This document shows, piece after piece, positions 18,333 through 27,895 of a stretch of 64,000 nucleotides of DNA. A program made the translations under genes and the position numbers. The stretch comes from CBDDCQ01 sp965226285 (lineage in GTDB: Bacteria > Bacteroidota > Bacteroidia > Flavobacteriales > Ichthyobacteriaceae). The notes beneath the pieces were generated by a model. That model worked only from the letters and a program-made list of their open reading frames with translations. It was not told the DNA's origin and made no database searches. Within the stretch, counting starts at the first letter, position 1. Every line of letters starts with the position of its first letter. The stretch lies in assembly GCA_965226285.1 (NCBI GenBank), contig CBDDCQ010000006.1, positions 310,001-374,000 on the forward strand, read 5' to 3'.

Positions 18333-19103
18333 ATGAGTAAAAAAGATTTAGTAATAACAGATATTTTTAAATATTGTCAAGAAAGAGGAGTTTATATTTT
18401 TGATAATGATTTAGTAAAAAGTATATCTGAGAAACACGAATTTGGCAATCCTTTTGATGCTACTAAAATGGATGATAAATCAAAACTTCCAAAAATTCTT
18501 TCAGAAAACGATTATTTTCTTTTACATCTTGGAAAAGGAAAGCATCAATTTGTTAGAGGTATTTCAAATGGTTTTCATGAATTTGAAAAAATCACCAATA
18601 TTCAAGATTGGGAATATAAAAAAAGTATTTTGAATGAGTTGGATACAAGTGAAAGTAATATTATTTCTGTAGGTATTAATCAAAAAATTATTCATAAATT
18701 TCTTTATGAAGATATTACTGCCAATCCCAAATCTTACGCTTCTAGAAGAACAAAATCTACCTTGGATTATTTCGTAAAAGAAGAACATATACAAACCAAC
18801 GATCTACAAATGGAGATAGATTTAACAATGGAATTAGATGGAGTTGTTACAATATTTGAAGGCAAAAATAATTTCCCTAAAGATTTTGCTATTTATCAAT
18901 TATTTACCCCATTCCTATATTACCAAAAATTAAAAGAAGAAAAACAATTAAATATAGACAAAGTAACTTGTTGTTATTTGTTGAGAAAAAAAGAAGAAAA
19001 AGGTTCAATAATAAGGATTTATAATTATACTTTTACAGATATAAAACAAATTACATCTATCCAATTATTGAAATCTAAACAATACAATTTAATTCAAAGA
19101 TGA
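18333..19103 (+). CDS. Probable type II restriction endonuclease, PD-(D/E)XK type
   Basis: The 256-residue protein is not clearly assignable to a named enzyme. It lies between two DNA methyltransferase genes. A PD-(D/E)XK-like core can be read around residues 160-180: MEIDLTMELDGVVTIFEGKN, with an acidic residue before the EGK that would supply E-x-K. The preceding SRRTKSTLDYFVKEE and following KDFAIYQLFTPFLYY fit the helix-strand alternation of such folds. Position and fold make restriction nuclease the best call; the recognition site is unknown. It overlaps the GNAT gene by 4 bp (ATGA). Confidence 0.65.
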   Translation: MSKKDLVITDIFKYCQERGVYIFDNDLVKSISEKHEFGNPFDATKMDDKSKLPKILSENDYFLLHLGKGKHQFVRGISNGFHEFEKITNIQDWEYKKSILNELDTSESNIISVGINQKIIHKFLYEDITANPKSYASRRTKSTLDYFVKEEHIQTNDLQMEIDLTMELDGVVTIFEGKNNFPKDFAIYQLFTPFLYYQKLKEEKQLNIDKVTCCYLLRKKEEKGSIIRIYNYTFTDIKQITSIQLLKSKQYNLIQR

Positions 19104-19432
19104 TTAATAAAAATTATATTAGCTATACTGTTAAGGACGAGGAATTATTAATAGAGTATCTAAACATTCCTAAAAATATTAGAAGGAGAGGTTATGGGAC
19201 TAAGTTAGTTGAAAGTGTTTTAAATGAAAATAAAAACAATATTAACCTTGTTACTATTCCTTGCAACGCATGTAAAATAGCATTACTTTTTTGGATTAAG
19301 TTGGGATTTAGTTATTATGATAATGATGAAGAAAAAAAGGCTAAAATAGTTCTTAATAGTAATTGTAGAGGCACTAAAATTTTTGATTTTTATGGAGAGA
19401 GTATTATTGTTCTAATAAAAAAATATGATTAA
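19100..19432 (+). CDS. Small GNAT-like acetyltransferase inside the RM operon
   Basis: The 110-residue protein has the GNAT acetyl-CoA loop IRRRGYGTKLVESVLNE (pattern R/Q-x-x-G-x-G) around residues 28-45, and ALLFWIKLGFSYYD near residue 72, the typical end of the fold. It overlaps both neighbours by a few bases (4 and 8 bp), so it is translated as part of the nuclease-methyltransferase operon rather than being a chance neighbour. A GNAT protein is not a standard RM component. It could modify the nuclease, a small molecule or a toxin-like target. No function is assigned. Confidence 0.65.
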   Translation: MINKNYISYTVKDEELLIEYLNIPKNIRRRGYGTKLVESVLNENKNNINLVTIPCNACKIALLFWIKLGFSYYDNDEEKKAKIVLNSNCRGTKIFDFYGESIIVLIKKYD

Positions 19433-20249
19433 TCAATATTTGAACAAAGTATTTAATAAAGATGTTTTAGAGGTTCTAAAAGATATACCTTCTAATTCAT
19501 TAGATCTTGTTTATGGGGATCCAGATTACAATGTTGGAATAAATTACGCAGGAAATAATTACACTAAAAAATGGAATGATTATATTGATTGGTATGTAGA
19601 ACTTAGCAAGGAGAGTATGAGAGTTTTGAAGCCAACAGGAAATTTATTTATGATGAACTACCCAAAGCAAAATGCTTATTTGAGATGTAAGTATTTAGAT
19701 GATAATGCCTACGATGTTCAAGATTATGTTTGGGTATATAATACCAATGTAGGTCATAGTAAAACGAGATTTACAACTGCACATAGAAGTATTTTGCATG
19801 CTAAAAAGACAAAATACAATAACTTTTATAAAGATAATGTTGCAGTTGCTTATCAGAACCCTGAAGATAAGAGAATAAAAGCAAGAATAGCTGCTGGTCA
19901 TAAGGGTAGAATGCCTTACAGTTGGTTTTATTTTGATTTGGTAAAAAATGTTAGCAAGGACAAAACATTTCATTCTTGCCAAATACCTTTATCCCTTGTT
20001 GAAATGTTGATTAAATCTTGCACAAATGAGGGAGATAATTGTTTTATTTTATTTGGTGGAAGCGGTAGTGAGTTGCTGTTATGTCAAAGGCTAAAGCGAA
20101 ACTTTATAAGTTCTGAGATACACCCTAAATATTATAAAATGATACAAAAAAGACTAAGTCAAAATGGAAAAATTGATGATGAGTATCGTCTATCTTTTAC
20201 CCAAAAGAAAAAACATAAAGAAATTAAAAATGATTATATGCTACGGTAA
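19425..20249 (+). CDS. Second DNA methyltransferase of the RM island, with variant motif DPDY
   Basis: The 274-residue protein is a beta-class N6A/N4C DNA methyltransferase. Motif IV reads YGDPDYNVGINYAG near residue 30 and the FxGxG motif I appears as FILFGGSGSELLL near residue 210. The final HPKYYKMIQKRL is the usual adjacent helix. The second Pro of the usual DPPY is Asp here, a rare variant that may affect activity or base choice. Two methyltransferases with one nuclease is typical of systems recognising an asymmetric site, one enzyme per strand. Gene overlap couples it to the GNAT protein. Confidence 0.75.
   Translation: MINQYLNKVFNKDVLEVLKDIPSNSLDLVYGDPDYNVGINYAGNNYTKKWNDYIDWYVELSKESMRVLKPTGNLFMMNYPKQNAYLRCKYLDDNAYDVQDYVWVYNTNVGHSKTRFTTAHRSILHAKKTKYNNFYKDNVAVAYQNPEDKRIKARIAAGHKGRMPYSWFYFDLVKNVSKDKTFHSCQIPLSLVEMLIKSCTNEGDNCFILFGGSGSELLLCQRLKRNFISSEIHPKYYKMIQKRLSQNGKIDDEYRLSFTQKKKHKEIKNDYMLR
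20226..20243 (+). repeat. 18-bp direct repeat, right copy (RM island)
   Basis: Second copy of AAAAATGATTATATGCTA (first at 18240). It lies within the last codons of the second methyltransferase (KNDYMLR). Confidence 0.7.
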
Positions 20250-20310
20250 TTATATTAACAATTACAACAGTATTAAACTAACAAAAAGTTGCAAATATGA
20301 AATTATTTAA

Positions 20311-20412
20311 CTTATAAATCATACATCTGGTAAATTGTATTGTAGAGAATGTTCTAAAGAATTAAAACACTCTGAATATCAAAATAATTTCACAGATGAT
20401 TTAGTTATATAG
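20311..20412 (+). other. Short open remnant with a CxxC motif
   Basis: An open frame without a start codon reads HTSGKLYCRECSKELKHSEY and stops directly against the thiL ATG. The CxxC pair suggests the tail of a zinc-ribbon protein or gene debris at the RM island edge. Confidence 0.25.
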
Positions 20413-21468
20413 ATGCTCCAAGACAGAAACGCAAAAAAAGTAGAAATATCGGAGTTAGGAGAATTTGGGCTCATAGAACACCTAACTCGAAATATAAAGA
20501 TAAAAAATACTACCACTATAAAAGGCATTGGTGATGATGCGGCAGTATTAGATTATAAAGAAAAACAAATTGTAGTCTCTACTGATATGCTAATGGAAAA
20601 TGTACATTTTAATTTGGCATATACTCCATTAAAGCACTTAGGTTATAAAGCTGTAATCGTAAATTTATCCGATATTTGTGCTATGAATGCTATTCCTAAA
20701 CAAGTCACTATTTCTATGGCGGCTTCTAATAGGTTTCCCTTAGATGCTGTAGAAGAGTTATATCGAGGAATGAGGTTGGCTTGTCAAATTTATGAGGTAG
20801 ATATTATAGGAGGAGACACTACTTCATCACAGACAGGGTTAGCTATAAGTATCACAGCTTTAGGTGAGGCAAATAAAGATGATATTATATATAGAAATGG
20901 GACAAAACCCAATGATTTAATTGTGCTAACTGGAGATATTGGAGGAGCATATTTAGGGCTTCAAATTTTGGAACGAGAACAAGAGGTATTCAAGGAAAAC
21001 CCCAATATGCAACCTGATTTAGATAATTATCAATACATCTTAGAGCGACAACTCAAACCTGAAGCCAGAAAAGATATTGTAGAACTACTTGAAGAATTGA
21101 AAATAAAACCTACTTCTATGATAGATATTTCAGACGGACTTTCCTCTGAACTCATTCATATTTGTAAGCAATCTCAGGTAGGATGTAATCTATTTGAAGA
21201 AAAATTACCATTAGATCCTACCGTAATTTCTACTTGTGAGGAGCTGAATTTAGAGCGTACTACCATTGCTATAAATGGAGGAGAAGATTATGAACTTTTG
21301 TTCACAATAAGTTTAGATGATTACGATAAAATAAAAGAAAATCCTAACTTTACTATTATAGGTCATATCACAGAACAAAATCAGGGAATGAACTTAGTTA
21401 CAAGAGGAGGTACACATGTGAAACTCACCGCGCAAGGGTGGAATGCACTTTTAAATAAAGAAGATTGA
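20413..21468 (+). CDS. thiL: Thiamine-monophosphate kinase
   Basis: The 351-residue protein starts with SELGEFGLIEHLTRN and contains KGIGDDAAVLDY, VSTDMLMENVHFNL, GGDTTSSQTGLAIS and the C-terminal INGGEDYELLFTI, all diagnostic of ThiL in the AIR-synthase/ThiL superfamily. It phosphorylates thiamine monophosphate to the active cofactor thiamine diphosphate with ATP and Mg2+. The Asp-rich GDDAA, STD and GGD motifs bind metal and nucleotide. The length is normal. It is a stand-alone housekeeping gene just beyond the RM island, with no other thi genes nearby. Confidence 0.93.
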   Translation: MLQDRNAKKVEISELGEFGLIEHLTRNIKIKNTTTIKGIGDDAAVLDYKEKQIVVSTDMLMENVHFNLAYTPLKHLGYKAVIVNLSDICAMNAIPKQVTISMAASNRFPLDAVEELYRGMRLACQIYEVDIIGGDTTSSQTGLAISITALGEANKDDIIYRNGTKPNDLIVLTGDIGGAYLGLQILEREQEVFKENPNMQPDLDNYQYILERQLKPEARKDIVELLEELKIKPTSMIDISDGLSSELIHICKQSQVGCNLFEEKLPLDPTVISTCEELNLERTTIAINGGEDYELLFTISLDDYDKIKENPNFTIIGHITEQNQGMNLVTRGGTHVKLTAQGWNALLNKED

Positions 21469-22025
21469 GATAACTTGCTTTAATTTGCAATAAAAGAGAG
21501 ACTTTTAAATGGGTTTTAGAATGTAATACGGTTTTGAATTTATATTCGCGTGAAAAGCGTTTGTGACATTCCTTAACTATCGAAAAATTTATACCCTTTC
21601 ACTCATTCACTCAACAAAAAAACCAAAGGTTTTAAAGCAAAAACATAAAAATACAATACTCACCCCTATTGCTATGCAATGATACTCCTTCTATTAACGA
21701 GGAATTTGTATATTCAGCTGCACTCCGTGGATGTAATAACGATATGATAAATTCAAAATGGTATGAGTTTAAAAACTTTACAGATTTAAATATCAAACAA
21801 TACAACATAAAATTAAATTATGATAACTCTAAAAATATTTTTTATAAATTTGTCCAATAAAATAATTGCACTTATATAGTTAGAATTAATAAAAAAAAGC
21901 AAAAGAAGATGAAGATTTGTCTTTGTTATTACAATTAGAAACTGATGCACCAGACGAATTCTATTGTTATTATTGAACAAAGTATATATAATAGAGCACA
22001 GGCTCCTAACTCTTAACGATAAAAT
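21469..22025 (+). other. 557-bp gap with decayed coding debris
   Basis: A weak 63-codon ORF (21669-21860, containing SAALRGCNNDMINSKWYEF) and a short open stretch near 21900-21977 (AKEDEDLSLLLQLETDAPDE) look like remnants of larger genes, but neither is recognisable. No RNA gene or repeat was seen. The region just before 22026 should hold the clpC promoter, but no clear box was found. Confidence 0.35.
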
Positions 22026-24536
22026 ATGGAAAATAATTTCTCAGATAAACTAAAGAATATTATCATTTCAGGAACAAATGAGGCTATTCGTATGGGACAC
22101 ACTTGTGTGGGTACAGAACATCTTTTACTAGCGATGATAGCAGATGAGAATACAAGTGCCACTAAAGTATTAAAGGGTTTTGATATAAACTACCTAAAGC
22201 AGAAAATAGAAAACAGATACCTTTCTAAGGTAAATGAAAAAAGGGATATTTTAAATACTAGAAAAATACCATTAAATCCTCATGTAGAAATAGTACTCAA
22301 CGGTACTATTACTCAGGCACAAATGTTTAAACACAGTCAAATAAGAACAGTACATCTATTATTAAGCATATTGTATAATGAACAAGATCCATTAGTGGAT
22401 TTGCTAAATACTTGTGATGTAAATTATAATAACGTGAAAAGTCAAATGGAAATGCTCTTTTCGCAGAATCGAGATTTTTTCGCAACAAATCAAAAGGATG
22501 ATGAGGATATGTTTGAAGATGAAGATATAGAACCTCAACATAAAGCGTCAGATAAGAATTTAAAAACCCCTATGTTAGATAGTTTTGGTAGAGACTTAAC
22601 AAAGTTTGCTCAAGAGGGTAAATTAGATCCTGTAGTGGGAAGAGAGAAAGAGATAGAGAGAGTTTCTCAAATACTCAGTAGAAGAAAGAAAAATAACCCG
22701 TTGCTTATAGGTGAACCTGGTGTAGGTAAATCTGCTATTGCCGAAGGGTTAGCTCTTAGAATAGTAAGAAAGAAAGTATCTCGGGTTCTGTTTAATAAAA
22801 GAGTAGTAATGCTAGATGTAGCTAGTTTAGTAGCTGGTACTAAATATAGAGGACAGTTTGAAGAAAGAATGAAAGCACTCATGGCAGAACTCGAAAAACA
22901 CACAGATGTAATATTATTTATAGATGAAATACATACTATGGTAGGCGCAGGAGGATCAGGAGGTGCCTTAGATGCATCTAATATGTTCAAACCTGCGTTA
23001 GCAAGGGGAGAACTTCAATGTATAGGAGCTACTACTCTAGATGAATGTAGGCAACATATCGAAAAAGATGGAGCATTGGTAAGACGATTTCAAAAGGTGA
23101 TGATAGAGCCTACAAGTATAGAAGAAACTATTACCATATTAGAAAATATTAAAGAAAAATATGAAGTTCATCACAATGTAAGTTTTACTAAAGATGCTAT
23201 AGAATCTTGTGTTAAACTTACTGATAGATATATTACAGATCGGTTTTTCCCGGATAAAGCTATAGATGTATTGGATGAATCAGGTTCTAGGGTGCATATT
23301 ACCAATATAAAAGTTCCAAAGGAAATTCTAAATTTGGAAAAGGATTTGGAAAAGATAAAGCAAGATAAAGGACAAGTAGTAAAAGATCAACAATATGAAG
23401 AAGCTGCACGTTTAAGAGATTTAGAAAAAAACAAAGGGGAAGAACTTCTTATAGCTCAACAAAAATGGGAAGAGCAAGTAAAAGATAATAGGGAAACTGT
23501 ATCGGGTCAAAATGTGGCAGAGGTGGTATCGATGATGACAGGAATACCTGTAAGTAAAGTAGCAGAAGGTGAAAGTAAAAAATTAGTGGCGATGCCTGCT
23601 GAACTTAAAAGCAAAGTGATAGGTCAAGATGAAGCCATTAGTAAGATAGTAAAAGCGATACAAAGAAATAGAGTAGGGCTAAAAGATCCCAATAAACCTA
23701 TTGGTAGTTTTGTATTTCTAGGACCTACGGGAGTAGGCAAAACTCAGCTGGCTAAGATGTTGTCTAGTGTAATGTTCGATTCTAAAGATGCACTGATAAG
23801 AATGGATATGAGCGAGTATATGGAAAAGTTTTCAGTCTCTAGATTAATAGGGTCACCTCCAGGATATGTAGGTTATGAAGAGGGTGGGCAACTCACTGAA
23901 AAAGTAAGGTGCAAACCCTATTCTGTGGTATTATTAGATGAGATTGAAAAAGCACATCCCGATGTATTTAACTTGCTATTACAAATATTAGATGATGGAT
24001 ATATTACTGATAGTATGGGCAGGAGAATTAACTTTAGCAATACCATCATCATTATGACCTCAAATATAGGTATTCGTCAGTTAAATGATTTTGGAAATGG
24101 TGTAGGTTTTGGTACTTCTGCTAAAAATGAAAATGTAGATGACAATGCTAAGCAAGTAATCCAGTTAGCATTAAAAAAGTATTTTGCTCCTGAATTTTTA
24201 AATAGGTTAGATGATGTGATACTATTTAATTCATTGAAACAAAAAGATATACTCTCTATTATAGATATGGAATTAATCAAGTTAGCCAAAAGATTAGATG
24301 ATCTGGGATATAAAATATCAGTAACTCAAAAGGCTAAAGAGTATATTGTAAAGCAGGGATACGATATACATTATGGAGCTAGACCTCTCAATAGAGCTAT
24401 TCAAAAGCACATAGAGGATAAATTGGCAGAGGAATTGATTAGGGATAATATATCGGGAGGAGATATAAAAGTAGATATAAAAAATGATGAAATAAAAATT
24501 ACTTTTTCTAAAAAGAAAACTAGTAAGAGTAAATAG
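22026..24536 (+). CDS. clpC: ATP-dependent Clp protease ATP-binding subunit ClpC
   Basis: The 836-residue AAA+ unfoldase has a Clp N-domain (about residues 1-145, with GTEHLLLAMI) and a first AAA module with Walker A GEPGVGKS near residue 228. A UVR-like linker follows (KDQQYEEAARLRDLEKNKGE) near residue 455. The second AAA module has GPTGVGKT near residue 565, LIGSPPGYVGYEEGG, and ends in HYGARPLNRAIQ. The UVR linker and short middle region distinguish ClpC from ClpB. It unfolds substrates for ClpP and serves protein quality control. There is no mcsAB or ctsR next to it, as usual outside Firmicutes. Confidence 0.92.
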   Translation: MENNFSDKLKNIIISGTNEAIRMGHTCVGTEHLLLAMIADENTSATKVLKGFDINYLKQKIENRYLSKVNEKRDILNTRKIPLNPHVEIVLNGTITQAQMFKHSQIRTVHLLLSILYNEQDPLVDLLNTCDVNYNNVKSQMEMLFSQNRDFFATNQKDDEDMFEDEDIEPQHKASDKNLKTPMLDSFGRDLTKFAQEGKLDPVVGREKEIERVSQILSRRKKNNPLLIGEPGVGKSAIAEGLALRIVRKKVSRVLFNKRVVMLDVASLVAGTKYRGQFEERMKALMAELEKHTDVILFIDEIHTMVGAGGSGGALDASNMFKPALARGELQCIGATTLDECRQHIEKDGALVRRFQKVMIEPTSIEETITILENIKEKYEVHHNVSFTKDAIESCVKLTDRYITDRFFPDKAIDVLDESGSRVHITNIKVPKEILNLEKDLEKIKQDKGQVVKDQQYEEAARLRDLEKNKGEELLIAQQKWEEQVKDNRETVSGQNVAEVVSMMTGIPVSKVAEGESKKLVAMPAELKSKVIGQDEAISKIVKAIQRNRVGLKDPNKPIGSFVFLGPTGVGKTQLAKMLSSVMFDSKDALIRMDMSEYMEKFSVSRLIGSPPGYVGYEEGGQLTEKVRCKPYSVVLLDEIEKAHPDVFNLLLQILDDGYITDSMGRRINFSNTIIIMTSNIGIRQLNDFGNGVGFGTSAKNENVDDNAKQVIQLALKKYFAPEFLNRLDDVILFNSLKQKDILSIIDMELIKLAKRLDDLGYKISVTQKAKEYIVKQGYDIHYGARPLNRAIQKHIEDKLAEELIRDNISGGDIKVDIKNDEIKITFSKKKTSKSK

Positions 24537-24556
24537 ATATGATTACTCATACATAA

Positions 24557-25864
24557 ATGAAAGTTTTAAAGTTTGGAGGCACTTCATTAGGCAGTGCAGA
24601 AAGGATAAAGAATATTGTAAATTTAATTGATTTTTCACAGAGAGAAATGGTAGTGCTATCTGCTATGTCGGGCACTACTACTAATTTGGTAGAAATATGT
24701 AGTTTTTTGCAAAATCATAAGAGACAACAAGCTACGCAGGTCTTGTTAAAACTCAAAAAAAAATACAAGAAAGAAATTGATAATTTATGTAAAAATGATA
24801 CTATTCATAAATTAGCTTCTGACTTTGTAAGTGAACAGTTTAGTATGATAGAAAACTATATAGATACTGATTTTTCGGTAGAGAAAGAAAAAACAATATT
24901 GAGCAAAGGGGAAATACTATCTACTTATTTGTTTAATTTTTATTTGCAGGAGATAGGTATGAACTCATTACTTATTCCTGCTTTAGAATTTATGAAAACC
25001 AATAGCAATGGCGATCCTGATTACCATTATATACAGCATAAATTAAATGGAGTATTAACTCAAAATAAAGAGATAAATACTTTTATTACCCAAGGGTATA
25101 TTTGCAGAAATTGTGCTGATGAGGTAGATAATCTCAAAAGAGGAGGAAGTGACTATACAGCTTCCATCATTGGAGCAGCTATCAAAGCAAAGGAGGTACA
25201 AATATGGACAGATATAGATGGTTTTCACAATAATGACCCTCGATTTGTAGAAAATACCCAATCCATTGAAAAACTATCGTTCGATGAGGCTTCAGAGTTG
25301 GCATATTTTGGTGCAAAAATATTACATCCTATGAGCGTAATTCCCGTTAAGAGAGAAAATATTCCTTTAAAGCTCAAAAATACTTTAGCACCTCAAGCAT
25401 TTGGTACGGTTATCTCAAAGAAAACACAAGGAGAAGGCGTAAAAGCTGTAGCAGCAAAAGAGGGCATTACTGCTATAAAAATAAAATCCGGACGAATGCT
25501 TTTGGCTTACGGTTTCTTAAAGAGAATATTTGAAGTATTTGAAAAATATAAAACTTCCATAGATATGATTACCACTTCAGAAGTAGCCGTGTCTCTAACT
25601 ATAGATGACAATACTCATTTAGAGTTTATTACAGATGAGCTCCGAGAGTTTGGCACTATAGAAGTAGATAAAGAACAAACTATTGTGTGTATAGTTGGAC
25701 AGAATATCTGTAGGGATTCTAAATCCTTGAAAATATTTAATAGTTTTCAAGATATTCCTGTAAGGATGATTTCTTACGGAGGTAGCAAACACAATATATC
25801 GGTACTAATAGATAAGGTAAACAAAGTAAAAGCCCTAAAACAGTTGAGTAAACAACTATTTTAA
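24557..25864 (+). CDS. lysC: Aspartate kinase
   Basis: The 435-residue protein opens with MKVLKFGGTSLGSAERI, the amino-acid kinase signature. It contains FITQGYICRN, LKRGGSDYTASIIGAAI and DIDGFHNNDPR in the catalytic domain (about residues 1-280). A C-terminal pair of ACT-like regulatory segments follows (AITAIKIKSGRML, SYGGSKHNISVLI). It catalyses the first step of the lysine/threonine/methionine branch, and the ACT domains suggest feedback control. There is no fused homoserine dehydrogenase. It follows clpC by 20 bp and may be cotranscribed with it. Confidence 0.9.
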   Translation: MKVLKFGGTSLGSAERIKNIVNLIDFSQREMVVLSAMSGTTTNLVEICSFLQNHKRQQATQVLLKLKKKYKKEIDNLCKNDTIHKLASDFVSEQFSMIENYIDTDFSVEKEKTILSKGEILSTYLFNFYLQEIGMNSLLIPALEFMKTNSNGDPDYHYIQHKLNGVLTQNKEINTFITQGYICRNCADEVDNLKRGGSDYTASIIGAAIKAKEVQIWTDIDGFHNNDPRFVENTQSIEKLSFDEASELAYFGAKILHPMSVIPVKRENIPLKLKNTLAPQAFGTVISKKTQGEGVKAVAAKEGITAIKIKSGRMLLAYGFLKRIFEVFEKYKTSIDMITTSEVAVSLTIDDNTHLEFITDELREFGTIEVDKEQTIVCIVGQNICRDSKSLKIFNSFQDIPVRMISYGGSKHNISVLIDKVNKVKALKQLSKQLF

Positions 25865-26202
25865 GGTGTATTTTTAACCTGAGTTAGGGGTAATTTTTTG
25901 TCTTGAAGAACTTCCTATTTATCAATCCAATAAATTGCGTTTATCTACCTTCGTTGAAAATGAAGGAATATTTATTCTTTAATTCCATTTTTAAAGTTTC
26001 TTTAAAGGATTATTATTTTGCAAATTGACGGAACTTTGCTTTAGTAGTTGCTTATACTCGACTAATAACTTTTTATTATTTTAAGATTGTTGTGATATAA
26101 TATATTTAAAATCAGTATGTAAAAAATACAAAAACAAGATTTATATCTGTGTTGTTTAATTTAGTAGTTTTACGCAGAAGTTTAAAAGCTAATCAAAATA
26201 CA
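25865..26202 (+). other. 338-bp gap including the leader of the first sulfatase
   Basis: Apart from a small inverted repeat (CCTTCgttgaaaatGAAGG near 25943) nothing coding is seen. The last roughly 70 bases resemble the leader of the second sulfatase (for example TTTACGCAGAAGTTTAAAA against TTTACGCAAAAGTTTAAAA). At the -7 position this copy has TATCTGTG where the other has TATCTTTG. Confidence 0.4.
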
Positions 26203-27630
26203 ATGAAAAACACATTTTTCATTATCTTATTATTCATAAGTGTGAGTACTTGTAGAAGTCCTCAATCTGCAAGTGAGGACAAACCAAATGTAATTATCAT
26301 TTTTACAGATGATCAGGGGTATCAGGATGTTGGTTGCTTTGGTTCTCCAGATATTAAAACGCCTCATTTAGATAAAATGGCTAAGGAGGGTATAAAACTT
26401 ACAGATTTTTATGCTGCACAAGCTGTTTGTTCAGCATCTCGTGCAGGGCTTCTTACGGGATGTTATCCAAATAGAATAGGAATACATCAAGCACTTAGAC
26501 CCAAGAGCAAACATGGGCTTAATCATTCGGAGGTTACCATTGCAGAAATGTTAAAAAAAATAGGGTATAAAACAGGAATTTTTGGTAAATGGCACTTGGG
26601 AGACCATCCTAAGTTTATGCCTAATAATCATGGCTTTGATGAGTATTTTGGCATACCTTATTCCAATGATATGTGGCCTCATGATCCCAAACATGGAAAT
26701 GTATCAAATTTTGATCCTTTGGTATTATATGAAAATGAAAAAATTATAGATACTTTAACAAATCAATCCTCATTAACTACAGATATTACCGAGAGAAGTG
26801 TAAGATTCATTACCCAGAATAAGGATAAACCCTTCTTCTTATACGTAGCTCATCCTCAACCTCATGTACCTTTATTTGTTTCAGATAAATTCAAAGGCAA
26901 GTCAAAAAGGGGACTATATGGAGATGTAATTATGGAAATAGATTGGTCAGTAGGTCAAATCTTGCAGACACTCAAAAAATATAATATAGATAAAAACACA
27001 TTGGTTATCTTTACTTCAGACAATGGTCCTTGGCTCAATTACGGCAAACATGCTGGCTCTGCCCTTCCATTACGAGAGGGAAAAGGTACGGCTCTAGAAG
27101 GAGGACAAAGAGAACCTTGCATCATAAGATACCCCAAGAAAATAAAACCTGCAAGAGTTATAAATGTACCTATGATGGCGATAGATATTTTACCCACTAT
27201 TGCTGAAATTACAGGAGCAAAACTACCTCAAAATAAGATTGACGGTAAAAGTGTGTGGAATATTTGGGCGGGATTTTCTCGTAAGAGTCCACAAGAGGCT
27301 TATTATTTTTATTACAATGTAAATGAATTACACGGTGTAAGGTACAAAAATTGGAAAATGTATTTTCCTCATAAGTATAGAACGCTAAATGGCAGACCCG
27401 GAGGAAAAGACGGAGATGCTGTAAGGTATGAATATAAGACCTTTGATAAAATAGAACTCTACGATTTATTTAAAGATATCAGTGAAACTAAGGATGTAGC
27501 TGCTGAAAATCCTAAGGTGGTAGAAAAAATAAAATTACTCGCAGATAAAATCAGACTTGAACTCGGTGATGCACTCCAAGGTAAAATGACGGGAAGAGGA
27601 AATAGACCCGCTGGGAGGGTTCAGAAATGA
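26203..27630 (+). CDS. Arylsulfatase-type sulfatase, lipoprotein
   Basis: From ATG 26203 the protein has 475 residues. An upstream ATG at 26149 would add 18 non-conserved residues before the signal peptide and is rejected. The lipobox STC puts the lipid on Cys17. The sulfatase core shows FTDDQGYQDVG (metal-binding Asp36/Asp37), the formylglycine motif CSASR with Cys76, GKWHLGDHP and FTSDNGPW. The active Cys must be oxidised to formylglycine by a maturase not present here. Substrates are probably sulfated glycans. It is closely related to the gene at 37775 (about 85% by eye). No adjacent SusC/SusD or glycoside hydrolase gives the substrate. Confidence 0.88.
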   Translation: MKNTFFIILLFISVSTCRSPQSASEDKPNVIIIFTDDQGYQDVGCFGSPDIKTPHLDKMAKEGIKLTDFYAAQAVCSASRAGLLTGCYPNRIGIHQALRPKSKHGLNHSEVTIAEMLKKIGYKTGIFGKWHLGDHPKFMPNNHGFDEYFGIPYSNDMWPHDPKHGNVSNFDPLVLYENEKIIDTLTNQSSLTTDITERSVRFITQNKDKPFFLYVAHPQPHVPLFVSDKFKGKSKRGLYGDVIMEIDWSVGQILQTLKKYNIDKNTLVIFTSDNGPWLNYGKHAGSALPLREGKGTALEGGQREPCIIRYPKKIKPARVINVPMMAIDILPTIAEITGAKLPQNKIDGKSVWNIWAGFSRKSPQEAYYFYYNVNELHGVRYKNWKMYFPHKYRTLNGRPGGKDGDAVRYEYKTFDKIELYDLFKDISETKDVAAENPKVVEKIKLLADKIRLELGDALQGKMTGRGNRPAGRVQK

Positions 27631-27867
27631 ATATAAAATACCGCTTATTTGATCTTAATATATTCAAGGTAAAGTTATATCTAATGATGAAGACAGAGAA
27701 TTAGTAGAAGCGGTGAGTATGATTGGTGGAATGATGCTTGATAAATATAATAGGAGCAGGCTTAGGACTTTCTTACAAAACCCTAATTTCAAAAAGATAT
27801 TTGAGTATAATTTTCCCTCCTTTTAAAAAATTACAATTCATTTTTACAATTACACGGATAAACTTTA
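27631..27867 (+). other. Gap with a gene fragment
   Basis: An open stretch at 27659-27826 without a start reads QGKVISNDEDRELVEAVSMI and then GGMMLDKYNRSRLRTFLQ. It looks like real protein sequence but is not recognised. It is probably the end of a decayed gene. Confidence 0.3.
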
Positions 27868-27875
27868 TATATTTG
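27868..27875 (+). promoter_or_regulatory. Putative -7 element TATATTTG upstream of the small ORF and sppA
   Basis: TATATTTG fits TAnnTTTG and lies 20 bp before the ATG at 27896. Confidence 0.4.
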
Positions 27876-27895
27876 CTTACTGTAAAATTTATAGA

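Noticed and set aside
21669..21860. 63-codon ORF as a real gene
   Set aside because: There is no recognised family, promoter or neighbour coupling, and the surrounding gap looks decayed; it is kept only as debris in the gap entry.
26149..26202. N-terminal extension of the first sulfatase
   Set aside because: The extra 18 residues precede a complete lipoprotein signal peptide and overlap the leader shared with the paralogue.
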